DNA from: Corynebacterium sp. Marseille-P3884
Lineage (GTDB): Bacteria > Actinomycetota > Actinomycetes > Mycobacteriales > Mycobacteriaceae
Assembly (NCBI RefSeq): GCF_017942225.1
Contig: NZ_JAGKSD010000001.1
Location: 62,001 to 126,000 of the forward strand
Length of the DNA stretch: 64,000 bases
Direction of reading: 5' to 3'
Within the stretch, counting starts at the first letter, position 1. Each line of letters begins with the position of its first letter. Made by a program: the position numbers and the translations under genes. The notes under the pieces are model-generated. The model searched no databases and was not told the DNA's origin. It saw only the letters and a list, made by a program, of their open reading frames with translations. Below are positions 29,729-38,516 of this stretch, one piece after another.

Positions 29729-29757
29729 CCCGACCGGTGAACCGGTCGGGTCATTTT
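29729..29757 (+). terminator. Rho-independent terminator of wag31
   Basis: Perfect 9-bp stem CCCGACCGG / CCGGTCGGG with a TGAA loop, followed by TCATTTT. Confidence 0.85.
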
Positions 29758-29783
29758 GCTGTTAAACCAGCGTGTCTTCTGCC

Positions 29784-29802
29784 AACCTAAGTAAGTTAGG
29801 TT
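29784..29802. promoter_or_regulatory. Inverted repeat at the start of the AlbA/Schlafen-type gene
   Basis: AACCTAA and TTAGGTT are perfect 7-bp arms around GTAAG. The right arm overlaps the TTG start candidate. This looks like an operator, possibly autoregulatory. The bases TTAGGTTGAAGGGT that follow resemble the right half of the ftsZ/wag31 box. Confidence 0.5.
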
Positions 29803-31321
29803 GAAGGGTGGAATTTTTGAACTTATTGGTTCAGACGATACAGGCGGAGGCGGACCAATCTTGGTATCTGGTGAACAGGATCTAATGCTGTTAGAGAGCT
29901 TGGCTGCGCAGGTGAGCGAAACTGAGACTATTGAGTTCAAAGAAAACCTCAGTGATGCAGAGAAAAGTGGCCGTTATATTTCCGCCCTGTCTAATTCTGC
30001 GGTGTTGCAAGAGCAACCACGCGGCTATTTGGTGTGGGGGATTGAAAATGCTACTCACGCGTTAGTAGGGACGCATTTCGACGCTGGTGCCGTGAAAGTT
30101 GGTAATCAATCGTTGGAACCGTGGCTGGCGTCAATGCTTGACCCTGTTCCCGGCTTTGTTTTTCGAAAGGTCGAGAAGGAAGGCAAGAAATTTGTAATTC
30201 TTGAGATTTGGCCAGCTCCCGGCAACGCCGTGAAGTTTAAGAATATTCCGTACATGCGGTTAGGCAGTCATGTGAAGCGCCTTGCTGACCATCCATCTGA
30301 GGAGAAGCGCCTTTATCGTCTGCTGACGGCGGGTTCGGTCGAGTCTCACATTGCTCGTGCTGACTTGCAGGTGGAGCAAGCAATTAAATTGATCGACACG
30401 GACCAGTATTTCTCTTTGCAAGGTTTGCCACGCCCGGATTCTGATGAACTAGTACGGGATCACCTACTGGCTGATGGTCTATTGAGTGAACAGCCAAACG
30501 GCCAGTACTCTGTCACAAACTTGGGTGCTTTGCTGTTCGCTAACGATTTAAGAGAGTTTCCCCAAGTACAAAGAAAAGCTTTGAGAGTTATCCGCTACCA
30601 GGGCTTTAATAAACTGTCCGCTAATAAGGAAAAGTTGTTCTTAGCGGGATATGCTTCGGGTTTTGAAGCGTATATGGAATATATCGAGGTGTTGATTCCC
30701 TCTAATGAATTCATTGGAGCGGCTCTTCGAATTGATAAGCCGATGTATCCGCTTGTTGCGGTTCGCGAACTAGTCGCAAATGCGCTGATCCATCAAGACC
30801 TTAGTTTCACTGGTGTTTCGCCGATCGTCGAGATTTATGACGATCGTATTGAGGTATCAAACCCCGGCGTACCGCTGATTGAACTAGACAGGTTCGTTGA
30901 TTCGCCGCCCCGTTCCAGAAACGAAGCTCTTGCGTCTTTAATGCGCCGTGTGGGAATATGCGAAGAACGTGGCAGTGGCTGGGACCGCATCGCAGCAGAG
31001 GTTGAGCTGCATCAACTGCCCGCTCCGCGAGTGCGTACTTCAAGTGAGAACACGATTGTTCAGCTTCAGTCCCCGCGTGAATTATCAAAGATGGACAATG
31101 AAGAGAAGGCGTGGGCAGTCTACCTGCATTCCTGCCTTCAGTACGTATCGAATTCAGATACGAATAATCAATCGATTCGTGAACGGTTCGGGCTATCGGC
31201 TAAACAAAGTCAGAAGGCAAGTTCTCTCATACGGCTTGCCATGGATTATGAGTATCTGATCCCGAAGGACCCTAACGCTGGCCGAAAGAATATGCGCTAC
31301 CTTCCGTACTGGGCTCGGTAA
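29801..31321 (+). CDS. AlbA_2/Schlafen-type putative DNA-binding ATPase (COG2865-like)
   Basis: 506 residues. N-terminal AlbA_2 (Schlafen) domain at about 40-165: ETETIEFKENLSDAEKSGRYISALSNSAVLQEQPRGYLVWGIEN..., with the usual E-FKE motif, and a C-terminal GHKL-like ATPase region (YPLVAVRELVANALIHQDLS, VEIYDDRIEVSNPG, RVGICEERGSGWDRI) plus a terminal helix-turn-helix-like part. Such proteins are predicted regulators or defence-linked factors; function is unproven. Base and codon use is clearly A+T-richer than the flanking genes (AAA, TTT, TTA, ATA-type codons are common), suggesting transfer. The start is uncertain: TTG 29801 overlaps an inverted repeat, TTG 29862 has GGAGG about 10 nt upstream, and ATG 29886 is third. 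Confidence 0.75.
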   Translation: MKGGIFELIGSDDTGGGGPILVSGEQDLMLLESLAAQVSETETIEFKENLSDAEKSGRYISALSNSAVLQEQPRGYLVWGIENATHALVGTHFDAGAVKVGNQSLEPWLASMLDPVPGFVFRKVEKEGKKFVILEIWPAPGNAVKFKNIPYMRLGSHVKRLADHPSEEKRLYRLLTAGSVESHIARADLQVEQAIKLIDTDQYFSLQGLPRPDSDELVRDHLLADGLLSEQPNGQYSVTNLGALLFANDLREFPQVQRKALRVIRYQGFNKLSANKEKLFLAGYASGFEAYMEYIEVLIPSNEFIGAALRIDKPMYPLVAVRELVANALIHQDLSFTGVSPIVEIYDDRIEVSNPGVPLIELDRFVDSPPRSRNEALASLMRRVGICEERGSGWDRIAAEVELHQLPAPRVRTSSENTIVQLQSPRELSKMDNEEKAWAVYLHSCLQYVSNSDTNNQSIRERFGLSAKQSQKASSLIRLAMDYEYLIPKDPNAGRKNMRYLPYWAR

Positions 31322-31736
31322 GGCTCTCAAGTTTGTTATAAATGTATTTTCCTTCTGACATCATTCAGCCCTTTGAACTGCAGGTTTCTTTTTCGCTTCA
31401 GAGCTCCGGTGCGTGCCGTGTTCTTAAAAAATGTGCCATCTAAGCGTGATTGAAACAGCATGTTGAACTACCCATTGCGCACTGCTTGAAGGGGAGAGCT
31501 ACACTGACCCATGTCAGAACCAGACACGCATTGATCCGGCCATCACTGGGGAGCGTTTCCGGAAGAACAGCCATACAGCCTATTTCGCGCCACTGGCCCA
31601 GTAGAACCGGACGTGCATAGGGATACGTCAATCCTTCACCACAATGAAGTGGGAATTTCCCCATCCGGGAAGTTCCAAGCGGGGTGGTACCGCGCAGCCT
31701 GCTGCGTCCCCGCGCGATGATGTGCGTGGAGGAATC
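31322..31736 (+). other. 415-bp leader region before ileS
   Basis: Bases 31322-31440 are A+T-rich with no gene or clear terminator. The rest is occupied by the T-box leader described separately. Confidence 0.6.
31531..31736 (+). promoter_or_regulatory. T-box riboswitch of ileS (translational type)
   Basis: The T-box core GGGTGGTACCGCG is at 31682-31694, the segment that pairs with the tRNA acceptor end. GCGGGG before it (31679-31684) pairs with CCCCGC (31708-31713) to form the antisequestrator. Upstream, a short stem I (about 31536-31562) contains GGCCATCACTGGGG with an ATC specifier for isoleucine, followed by the conserved GGAAGAACAG. The ribosome binding site GGAGG sits just past the switch, so control should be of translation, as known for actinobacterial ileS leaders with ultrashort stem I. 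The limits are approximate. Confidence 0.9.
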
Positions 31737-34700
31737 ATGGCAGACAAGCAAGGTGTCGGCGGCGTGTACCCCAAGGTCGATATGACCGGGGGCTCGTCGA
31801 AATTCCCGGAGATGGAGCAGATCGTCCTGGATTATTGGAACCAGGACGGCACTTTCCAAGCCAGCCTTGAAAACCGCGAGGGCTGCGAGGAATACGTCTT
31901 CAACGACGGCCCGCCTTTCGCGAACGGTCTGCCGCACTATGGCCACCTGCTCACCGGTTATGTGAAGGACATCGTTCCGCGCTACCGCACCATGACGGGC
32001 TACCATGTACCGCGCGTGTTCGGCTGGGACTGTCACGGCCTGCCCGCCGAGCTTGAGGCGGAGAAGCAGCTGGGCATCACCGACAAGGCCCAGATTGAGG
32101 ACATGGGTCTGGCCAAGTTCAACGAGTACTGCGGCAAGTCGGTGATGCACTACGCCGACGAGTGGGAGGACTACGTCACCCGCCAGGCACGCTGGGTGGA
32201 CTTCAACAACGGCTACAAGACGATGGACCCGGAATACATGGAGTCCGTCATGTGGGCATTCAAGGAGCTCTACGACAAGGGCCTGATCTACCAGGGCTTC
32301 CGCGTCCTGCCGTATTCCTGGGCCGAGCACACGCCGCTGTCGAACCAGGAGACGCGCCTCGACGACGCGTACAAGGAGCGCCAGGATCCGACGGTCACCG
32401 TCACGTTCCCGATCAAGGATGCCAAGGGGCACGAGGAGCTTATCGACGCCGCCTTCATCGGCTGGACCACCACCCCCTGGACGACGCCGTCGAACTTGGC
32501 TCTCGCTGTTGGGCCGGAGATCGAGTATGCACTGGTGCGCGTGGGCGAAGACACCTCCGTGCCGGAATTCGCCGGTGCGAAGCTGGTCTTGGCGTCTGAC
32601 CTGATCAAGGCCTACGCCAAGGAGCTGGGGGAGAACCCGGAGGTGCTGGCCACCTACCGCGGAACCGATTTGGAGGGAATCACCTACGAGCCGCTCTTCG
32701 ACTACTTCGCCGATGAGCCGAATGCCTTCCAGGTGCTGCTGGCCGATTACGTCACCACGGAGGACGGCACCGGTGTCGTCCACCAGGCACCCGCCTTCGG
32801 TGAAGACGATATGAATACCTGCGAGAAGTACGGCATCGGCCTGGTCATCCCGGTCGACGCGGACGGCAAGTTCACCTCCCAGGTTCCCGAATATGAGGGC
32901 AAGCTCGTCTTCGACGCTAACCGCGACATCATCCGCGACCTGAAGGCCCGCGGCCGTGTCGTGCGCGACCAGACCATCGTTCACTCCTACCCGCACTCCT
33001 GGCGTTCCGGCGAGCCTTTGATCTACATGGCTTTGCCAGCATGGTTTGTCAAGGTCGTCGACATCCGCGACCGCATGGTGGAACTGAACCAGGAGATCGA
33101 CTGGATCCCGTCGCACATCCGTGACGGCCAGTTCGGCAAGTGGCTGGAGGGCGCCCGCGACTGGAATATCTCCCGCACCCGTTACTGGGGTTCCCCGGTG
33201 CCGGCGTGGGTGTCCGACAACCCGGAATACCCGCGCGTGGATGTCTACGGCTCCCTCGATGAGCTGGAGGCCGACTTCGGCGTCCGTCCGGAATCACTGC
33301 ACCGCCCGTACATCGATGAGCTGACCCGCCCGAACCCGGACGACCCGACTGGGAAGTCCACCATGCGCCGCGTCCCGGATGTTCTGGACTGCTGGTTCGA
33401 GTCCGGCTCCATGCCATTTGCGCAGTACCACTACCCGTTCGAGAACAAGCAAGAATTCGACACCCGCCAGCCGGCGGACTTCATCGTCGAGTACTCCGGC
33501 CAGTCCCGCGGCTGGTTCTACGTCCAGCACGTGCTGTCCACCGCACTGTTTGACCGTGTGGCGTACAAGCAGGTCGTCGCCCACGGCATCGTGCTCGGCG
33601 AGGACGGCCTGAAGATGTCCAAGTCCAAGGGCAACTACCCGGACGTGAAGGAAGTCTTCGACCGCGACGGCTCGGATGCGATGCGCTGGTTCCTCATGTC
33701 CAGCCCGATCCTGCGCGGCGGCAACCTGATCGTCACCGAGCAGGGCATCCGCGACGGCGTGCGCCAAGCGATTCTGCCGTTCTGGAATGCCTACACGTTC
33801 CTGCAGCTCTACTCCGACCGTGAGGCAACCTGGGATACCAGTTCCGATAACGTGCTGGACCGCTACATCTTGGCCAAGCTGCACGACATGGTGAAGAACA
33901 CCAGCTCAGCCCTCGAATCCACTGATATCTCCGGTGCATGCGAGGAAGTCCGTCTCTTCGCCGACACTTTGACCAACTGGTACGTGCGCCGCTCCCGCGA
34001 CCGCTTCTGGGCGGGCCAGGACGAGCACCCGGAGGCATTCAATACCCTCTACACCGTGCTCGAGGTCCTTGCCCGGACCGCGGCTCCGCTGCTGCCGTAC
34101 ATCACCGAGGTCATGTGGCGCGGTCTCACCGGCGAACGCTCCGTGCATCTTGCCGATTACCCGAATGCGGACGACTTCCCGGCCGACGACGAGCTCGTCG
34201 CCGCGATGGACACCACCCGCGCTGTGTGCTCCGCTGCGTCCTCGCTGCGCAAGGCGAAGAAGCTGCGTAACCGCCTGCCGCTGCCGGGCCTGAAGGTCGC
34301 CCTGCCGGAGGCGGACACACTCGCCCCGTTCGAGTCGGTCATCCGTGACGAGGTCAACGTGAAGAACGTCGAACTCACCCAGGACGTCGCTTCCGCCGGT
34401 TCTTTCGACGTCGTCGTCAACGCGAAGGTCGCCGGCCCGAAGCTGGGCAAGGACGTCCAGCGCGCGATCAAGAACGTCAAGGCCGGCAATTACGTTCACG
34501 ATGGCGAGAACGTCGTCGTCGACGGCGACCTGGTGCTCACTCCGGATCTGTACACCGAGCGCCTCGTCGCCGCAGACCCGGATTCGACCGCGCGCGTGGA
34601 GGGCATGGACGGCCTCGTCGTCCTAGACACCACCCTCACCGAGGAGCTGGAGGCCGAGGGCTGGGCCGCCGATGTCATTCGCGGCCTGCAGGACGCCCGC

Positions 34701-34901
34701 AAGAACGAAGGGCTTGAAGTCTCCGACCGCATTTCGGTCACCCTCCACGTCCCGGCGGACAAGGAGGAGTGGGCCAACCGCCACGCCGACCACATCGCGG
34801 CTGAGACGCTGGCCACCTCGTTCACCGTCACCACCGACGCCCACGATGCCGGCCACAAGGTCCTCGACGGCGTCACCGCGAACGTGACCAAGAACGGCTA
34901 A
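31737..34901 (+). CDS. ileS: Isoleucyl-tRNA synthetase
   Basis: 1054 residues, class I synthetase. The HIGH motif appears as HYGH at 67-70 ([13 protein letters not shown]) and KMSKS at 626-630. The editing (CP1) domain contains [16 protein letters not shown]. The C-terminal anticodon-binding and extension domains match the long eukaryote-like IleRS2 type of actinobacteria, which is relevant to mupirocin tolerance (family knowledge). The start follows GTGGAGGAATC, the binding site controlled by the T-box. One copy of CGTCGATAAGC lies in the editing domain. Confidence 0.97.
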   Translation: MADKQGVGGVYPKVDMTGGSSKFPEMEQIVLDYWNQDGTFQASLENREGCEEYVFNDGPPFANGLPHYGHLLTGYVKDIVPRYRTMTGYHVPRVFGWDCHGLPAELEAEKQLGITDKAQIEDMGLAKFNEYCGKSVMHYADEWEDYVTRQARWVDFNNGYKTMDPEYMESVMWAFKELYDKGLIYQGFRVLPYSWAEHTPLSNQETRLDDAYKERQDPTVTVTFPIKDAKGHEELIDAAFIGWTTTPWTTPSNLALAVGPEIEYALVRVGEDTSVPEFAGAKLVLASDLIKAYAKELGENPEVLATYRGTDLEGITYEPLFDYFADEPNAFQVLLADYVTTEDGTGVVHQAPAFGEDDMNTCEKYGIGLVIPVDADGKFTSQVPEYEGKLVFDANRDIIRDLKARGRVVRDQTIVHSYPHSWRSGEPLIYMALPAWFVKVVDIRDRMVELNQEIDWIPSHIRDGQFGKWLEGARDWNISRTRYWGSPVPAWVSDNPEYPRVDVYGSLDELEADFGVRPESLHRPYIDELTRPNPDDPTGKSTMRRVPDVLDCWFESGSMPFAQYHYPFENKQEFDTRQPADFIVEYSGQSRGWFYVQHVLSTALFDRVAYKQVVAHGIVLGEDGLKMSKSKGNYPDVKEVFDRDGSDAMRWFLMSSPILRGGNLIVTEQGIRDGVRQAILPFWNAYTFLQLYSDREATWDTSSDNVLDRYILAKLHDMVKNTSSALESTDISGACEEVRLFADTLTNWYVRRSRDRFWAGQDEHPEAFNTLYTVLEVLARTAAPLLPYITEVMWRGLTGERSVHLADYPNADDFPADDELVAAMDTTRAVCSAASSLRKAKKLRNRLPLPGLKVALPEADTLAPFESVIRDEVNVKNVELTQDVASAGSFDVVVNAKVAGPKLGKDVQRAIKNVKAGNYVHDGENVVVDGDLVLTPDLYTERLVAADPDSTARVEGMDGLVVLDTTLTEELEAEGWAADVIRGLQDARKNEGLEVSDRISVTLHVPADKEEWANRHADHIAAETLATSFTVTTDAHDAGHKVLDGVTANVTKNG

Positions 34902-34931
34902 AAAAGAACAGCTAGCAAGCGCGCTTACGCC

Positions 34932-35022
34932 AAACACCTACTTCAGGCCACCTATCCACAACGTCGCGGAAAACCTCGCCGCAGAGCCCACGCTGTGAAC
35001 AGGTACCTAGGAGTAGGTGTTT
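34932..35022. repeat. 11-bp inverted repeat downstream of ileS
   Basis: AAACACCTACT (34932-34942) and AGTAGGTGTTT (35012-35022) are perfect inverted arms 69 nt apart in the spacer after ileS. They could fold as a long hairpin or mark a former element; no gene lies between. Confidence 0.6.
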
Positions 35023-35060
35023 AGGCTTTTGTGGAGTTCAAGAGAAAAGACGTGGGGCAC

Positions 35061-35240
35061 TTAAACGTCTTTCTCAAATGGATGGTGGACCGATTGGTCA
35101 ACATGCGCATCATTTTCGGAGCGAAAACGCGCGTAGTCAACCTTTGGCGCGTTCTGAAAAGCTTCTAAGAGATCTTCTTTGAGCGCGTAGTACGGGCGTC
35201 GCGTCAGACGGTTATCCTGCAGTTCTTTCGCATCTGCCAT
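35061..35240 (-). CDS. Small hypothetical protein, 59 residues
   Basis: MADAKELQDNRLTRRPYYALKEDLLEAFQNAPKVDYARFRSENDAHVDQSVHHPFEKDV. Wholly soluble and charged. The VDYARFRSENDAHVDQS tail faintly recalls the C-terminal arms of Phd/VapB-type antitoxins, but there is no DNA-binding N-domain and no toxin gene next to it, so no function is assigned. The start was placed at this ATG because TACACT lies 6 nt upstream, a leaderless arrangement; a longer in-frame reading to 35279 is less likely. Confidence 0.5.
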   Translation of the reverse strand: MADAKELQDNRLTRRPYYALKEDLLEAFQNAPKVDYARFRSENDAHVDQSVHHPFEKDV

Positions 35241-35319
35241 GGTCAAAGTGTAACTCGTTGCTGCAAATGGGATCTTCAACCCGAACCTGCGGTCACCGGG
35301 CCTTCCGGCCTACGCTGGA

Positions 35320-36720
35320 ATGGCTATGAATCGCTGGGTGCTGCACATCGACATGGACGCGTTCTACGCGTCCTGCGAGCAGTTGACCCGTCCGACGCTG
35401 CAGGGCCGGCCGGTGTTGGTCGCCGGGGTAACGGGTCGCGGAGTGGTCGCGGGTGCAAGTTACGAAGCGCGCAAATACGGGGCGCATTCGGCGATGCCGA
35501 CGTATCGCGCGGTCCAGCTCGTCGGGCCGAAAGCCGTGCTGGTCACGCCGCGTCGGCCGGTGTACACCACGGCATCGCGCCGGGTCTTCGGGGTCATCGC
35601 GCGCCGGGTCGACGTCGTCGAGCAGCTGTCCATCGACGAGGCGTTCCTCGAGCCGCGTGAACTCGCGGGAGCGTCCCCCGACGAGGTCAAAAACTGGGCG
35701 GATAATCTTCGCGAAGAGATCCGCACGGAGACAGGTCTGCCCAGCTCCATCGGGGCGGGAACAGGCAAGCAGTACGCGAAGATCGGTTCGGGCCTGGCCA
35801 AGCCGGACGGCACGTTCATCATCCCGCGCGAGAAGCAGACGGAGATCCTCCACCCGCTGCCCGTCGGCGAATTATGGGGTGTCGGGCCCGTGACCGCGAA
35901 TAAGCTCACCGGCATCGGGGTGGAGTCGATCGGCGATTTCGCGGCCATGAGCGAGCGCGAAGTGGAAGTAGCGCTGGGCGGGGTCGTAGCCAAGCAGCTG
36001 TGGACGCTGGCCCGCGGCATCGACGACCGCGAAGTCGCGCCGCGCGCGGAGTCGAAGCAGATCTCCGCCGAGCACACCTACCCGCGCGATCTGACAACGA
36101 AGAGCGAGGTCGAGGCCGCCATTAGGCGCGCGGCGGAAGGAGCGCACAAGCGGTTGCTTATCGACGGCCGCGGTGCCCGCACCGTCACCGTCAAACTCAA
36201 GATGGCTGATTTCCACATCGAATCGCGTTCCAGCACCTTGACCTACGCCACCGATGACATAGACACGCTCACGGCGGCGGCGTTCCGCATCGCCCGCTAC
36301 CCGGACGAGCTCGGACCGATCCGTCTCGTCGGTGTGGGATTTTCCGGGTTAGAGACCGTCATGCAAGAAGTGCTCTTCCCGGAGCTCGACCGGGCGAATT
36401 TGCCCGAGCCGCAGACGGGGGAGATCCTTCCGGTCATGCCCACCGGCACGCGCGCGTGGGCGGCGACGCAGGATGTCCACCACTCCGAATTCGGCCACGG
36501 CTGGATTCAAGGAGCGGGTCACGGGTTCGTCACCGTACGGTTCGAGACCCGCGCGACAGGCCCTGGCCCGGTGAAGAACCTCCGCGCGGACGATCCCGAT
36601 TTGAGCCCCGCCGACCCTGTCGCGTCGTTGGCATGGGAGGACTGGCTGGCTACGACTGAGGATGCTCCGGCCCAGATGGACGATGCCCCGGCGCCGGGTG
36701 AGCCGAACGCGGAAGGCTGA
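35320..36720 (+). CDS. dinB: Y-family DNA polymerase IV
   Basis: 466 residues. N-terminal palm motif VLHIDMDAFYASCEQL, catalytic QLSIDEAFLEP, YEARKYGAHSAMP, and helix-hairpin-helix LWGVGPVTANKLTGIGVESIGDF, then the little finger and a C-terminal extension of about 110 residues. No clear beta-clamp QLSLF motif was recognised in the tail. Translesion polymerase. Start at ATG 35320 or 35326; TACGCT 9 nt before the second fits a near-leaderless start. Position after ileS mirrors dinX (Rv1537). The end overlaps the convergent histidine kinase gene by 71 bp. Confidence 0.93.
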   Translation: MAMNRWVLHIDMDAFYASCEQLTRPTLQGRPVLVAGVTGRGVVAGASYEARKYGAHSAMPTYRAVQLVGPKAVLVTPRRPVYTTASRRVFGVIARRVDVVEQLSIDEAFLEPRELAGASPDEVKNWADNLREEIRTETGLPSSIGAGTGKQYAKIGSGLAKPDGTFIIPREKQTEILHPLPVGELWGVGPVTANKLTGIGVESIGDFAAMSEREVEVALGGVVAKQLWTLARGIDDREVAPRAESKQISAEHTYPRDLTTKSEVEAAIRRAAEGAHKRLLIDGRGARTVTVKLKMADFHIESRSSTLTYATDDIDTLTAAAFRIARYPDELGPIRLVGVGFSGLETVMQEVLFPELDRANLPEPQTGEILPVMPTGTRAWAATQDVHHSEFGHGWIQGAGHGFVTVRFETRATGPGPVKNLRADDPDLSPADPVASLAWEDWLATTEDAPAQMDDAPAPGEPNAEG

Positions 36721-37759
36721 GCCGGGCGATGACACCTCCGCCGCGGCGCGGGGTGAGATCGAGGTGGCCGTGGTGGGAGGTGGCGATGGCGTCCACAAGC
36801 GCGAGTCCGAGACCGTGACCGGGCCCGGCTACTCGGTTCGCGCCGCGGGCGAAAGGTTCTTTGAGCTGGTTCAACTGCTCCGCGCTCAATTCGGGTCCGC
36901 CGTTAGACACTTCGATGACCGCCGTAGTTGCGTCAGTGAACAGACGCAGCTGTGTAGTTCCCTCCGTCCCGTGCGCATGCGCATTGCGCAGCAGGTTGTC
37001 CACGGCTTGGCGAATGAGAACAGGGTCGCCGGCGACGGTGACTGGTGCATCGCCGTGAGAGCTATCTGTGTCGGTCGTGGAGGTGATTGCGGAGACGGGC
37101 AGCGCATCGGTGAGGTCGAAGACCGACACATTTGGTGTCTGGGCGCGCGCGAGATCGAGGAGCGCGGAGACGGTTTCGGAGCTGCGCGCGTTCACGGTGC
37201 GAATCTGGGTGAGCGCCGCGCGCATCTCGTCTTCGCCGGCTTCGGGGGCAAGCGCCACGTCGGCGACGGTCTGAATGGTGGCGATGGGCGTTTTCAACTC
37301 ATGCGACGCGTTGGCGGAGAAACGCTGCTGGCTGGCAATGGAAGCGGCGAGTGAATCCAGCATGGTGTCGAGTGCGTTGGCGAGGTCGCCGACCTCGTCG
37401 TTAGCGCCGGCGTAGCCCGTGCGTTGGTCCAAGTTCCCGGCGGTGACCTGACGCGCAGATTGCGCGATACCGGTCAAGGGAGTGATCGCCCAGCCAGCGA
37501 CGAACCAGCCGATCGCGCCAGCCAACACGGTGAGAACAGCCAGCGTGGTCAGCGACACCGTGAGCACGACCTTCAAGATGTCGTCTGTGACAGGAACGGC
37601 ACCGCTGATCGCCGCATCGTCGGAGAAGACTGCTTCGAACGGCACCGGAGTGAGCTTCAAATAGGCGTACATCACCGCGATGAGAATGCCGCCGACACCG
37701 GCGACGGTGAGAACGAATAGCAAAGTGATGCGGGCGCGCAGGCTCAACGCTTTTTTCAT
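36650..37759 (-). CDS. Sensor histidine kinase
   Basis: 369 residues. Two membrane segments (ITLLFVLTVAGVGGILIAVMY and VVLTVSLTTLAVLTVLAGAIGWFVAGW) flank a short extracellular loop of about 30 residues; HAMP (ITPLTGIAQSARQVTAGNLDQRTG), HisKA H-box FSANASHELKTPIATIQ, and HATPase boxes (VDNLLRNAHAHG, GPGHGLGLALVDAIATSHHGHL) follow. The small sensor loop suggests a membrane or cell-wall signal. It is the partner of the response regulator 16 bp upstream. Start and Shine-Dalgarno arise within a 20-bp tandem duplication. Confidence 0.92.
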   Translation of the reverse strand: MKKALSLRARITLLFVLTVAGVGGILIAVMYAYLKLTPVPFEAVFSDDAAISGAVPVTDDILKVVLTVSLTTLAVLTVLAGAIGWFVAGWAITPLTGIAQSARQVTAGNLDQRTGYAGANDEVGDLANALDTMLDSLAASIASQQRFSANASHELKTPIATIQTVADVALAPEAGEDEMRAALTQIRTVNARSSETVSALLDLARAQTPNVSVFDLTDALPVSAITSTTDTDSSHGDAPVTVAGDPVLIRQAVDNLLRNAHAHGTEGTTQLRLFTDATTAVIEVSNGGPELSAEQLNQLKEPFARGANRVAGPGHGLGLALVDAIATSHHGHLDLTPRRGGGVIARLSLPRSAHPAPGHRPSGPEHPQS

Positions 37760-37793
37760 GAGTCCATCTCCGCTTTCATGAGTCCATCTCTGC
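37754..37793. repeat. 20-bp tandem duplication at the regulator/kinase junction
   Basis: Two 20-bp units (37754-37773 and 37774-37793, one mismatch) each contain CATGAGTCCATCTC. On the minus strand each reads GAGATGGACTCATGAAA, so the regulator stop/kinase start junction (ATGA) was copied, leaving a 7-codon mini-ORF (MKAEMDS) between the genes. Confidence 0.9.
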
Positions 37794-38465
37794 GGGGTCG
37801 GCGGCGAAATACCCTTCGCCAGGCAGAGTGTGAATGATCCATGGTTCGCCGAGCTTGCGCCGCAAATACGAGATGGTCACACGCGGGGAGTTGGTGAAGG
37901 GGTCGGCGTTGGCATCCCACGCTTCCTCGAGCAGCTCCTCGGCGGAGAGCACCGCGCCGCCGGCCTCCATGAGGACTTTGAGGACGGCGAATTCTTTGGG
38001 GGACAGGTTGATCTCGTTACCGGCGCGCATGACGCGCTTGCGGGTCTCGTCGAGACGCACGTCCCCGCACACCAGCACTGAATTGCGCTGCGGGGAGGAG
38101 CGGCGCGACAGGGCGGTCACGCGGGCGATGAGTTCGGGCAGCTCGAAAGGCTTGGGCAGGTAGTCATCGGCGCCGAGCTCGAAACCGCTCAAGCGGTCGT
38201 CCAATGTCCCGGCGGCGGTGAGCATGAGCACTCGGATATGCGGGTAGTCAGCGACGATCCGTGCGCAGATCTCATCGCCATGCACGCCGGGTAGGTCGCG
38301 GTCGAGAACCACGACATCCACATCTGCGGCGTGGGAGGTGAGGTGGGTCAGGGCTTGTGTGCCGTCGTAAAGCGCGGAAGCGTCGAAATTCTCCCTGCTC
38401 AACGCGGTCGCTATAGCGTCGGCGAGGAAGGTCTCGTCTTCGACGATGAGTACGCGCGAGGTCAT
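37776..38465 (-). CDS. OmpR/PhoB-family response regulator
   Basis: 229 residues. Receiver domain: RVLIVEDETFLADAI, phosphoacceptor Asp in VVVLDRDLPGVHGDE, Thr/Ala switch MLTAAG and Lys in LPKPFELPEL. C-terminal winged helix: INLSPKEFAVLKVLMEAGGAVLSAEELLEEAWDANADPFTNSPRVTISYLRRKLGEPWIIHTLPGEGYF. The VTISYLRRKLG form (instead of VDVHI) is typical of this subgroup. TAAGAT lies 8 nt upstream of ATG, a leaderless arrangement in the 51-bp divergent spacer. Confidence 0.93.
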   Translation of the reverse strand: MTSRVLIVEDETFLADAIATALSRENFDASALYDGTQALTHLTSHAADVDVVVLDRDLPGVHGDEICARIVADYPHIRVLMLTAAGTLDDRLSGFELGADDYLPKPFELPELIARVTALSRRSSPQRNSVLVCGDVRLDETRKRVMRAGNEINLSPKEFAVLKVLMEAGGAVLSAEELLEEAWDANADPFTNSPRVTISYLRRKLGEPWIIHTLPGEGYFAADPAEMDS

Positions 38466-38516
38466 GTTTTGTGATCTTAACGCTCTCGCAACATCGCCCT
38501 GAATAGCGTGCGAAGC
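38466..38516. promoter_or_regulatory. Divergent promoters of the response regulator and membrane acyltransferase-like gene
   Basis: TAAGAT (minus strand, 38479-38474) 8 nt from the regulator start and TAGCGT (38504-38509) 7 nt from the other start. Both are leaderless-type and share one 51-bp spacer, which would allow joint control by the regulator (inference). Confidence 0.45.

Noticed and set aside
29784..29802. DtxR (iron) box
   Set aside because: The half-site TTAGGTT is present, but the arms face the wrong way and the spacing does not match the TTAGGTTAG / CTAACCTAA palindrome.
35061..35240. Antitoxin of a toxin-antitoxin pair
   Set aside because: Only the C-terminal arm looks similar, there is no DNA-binding domain and no adjacent toxin gene.
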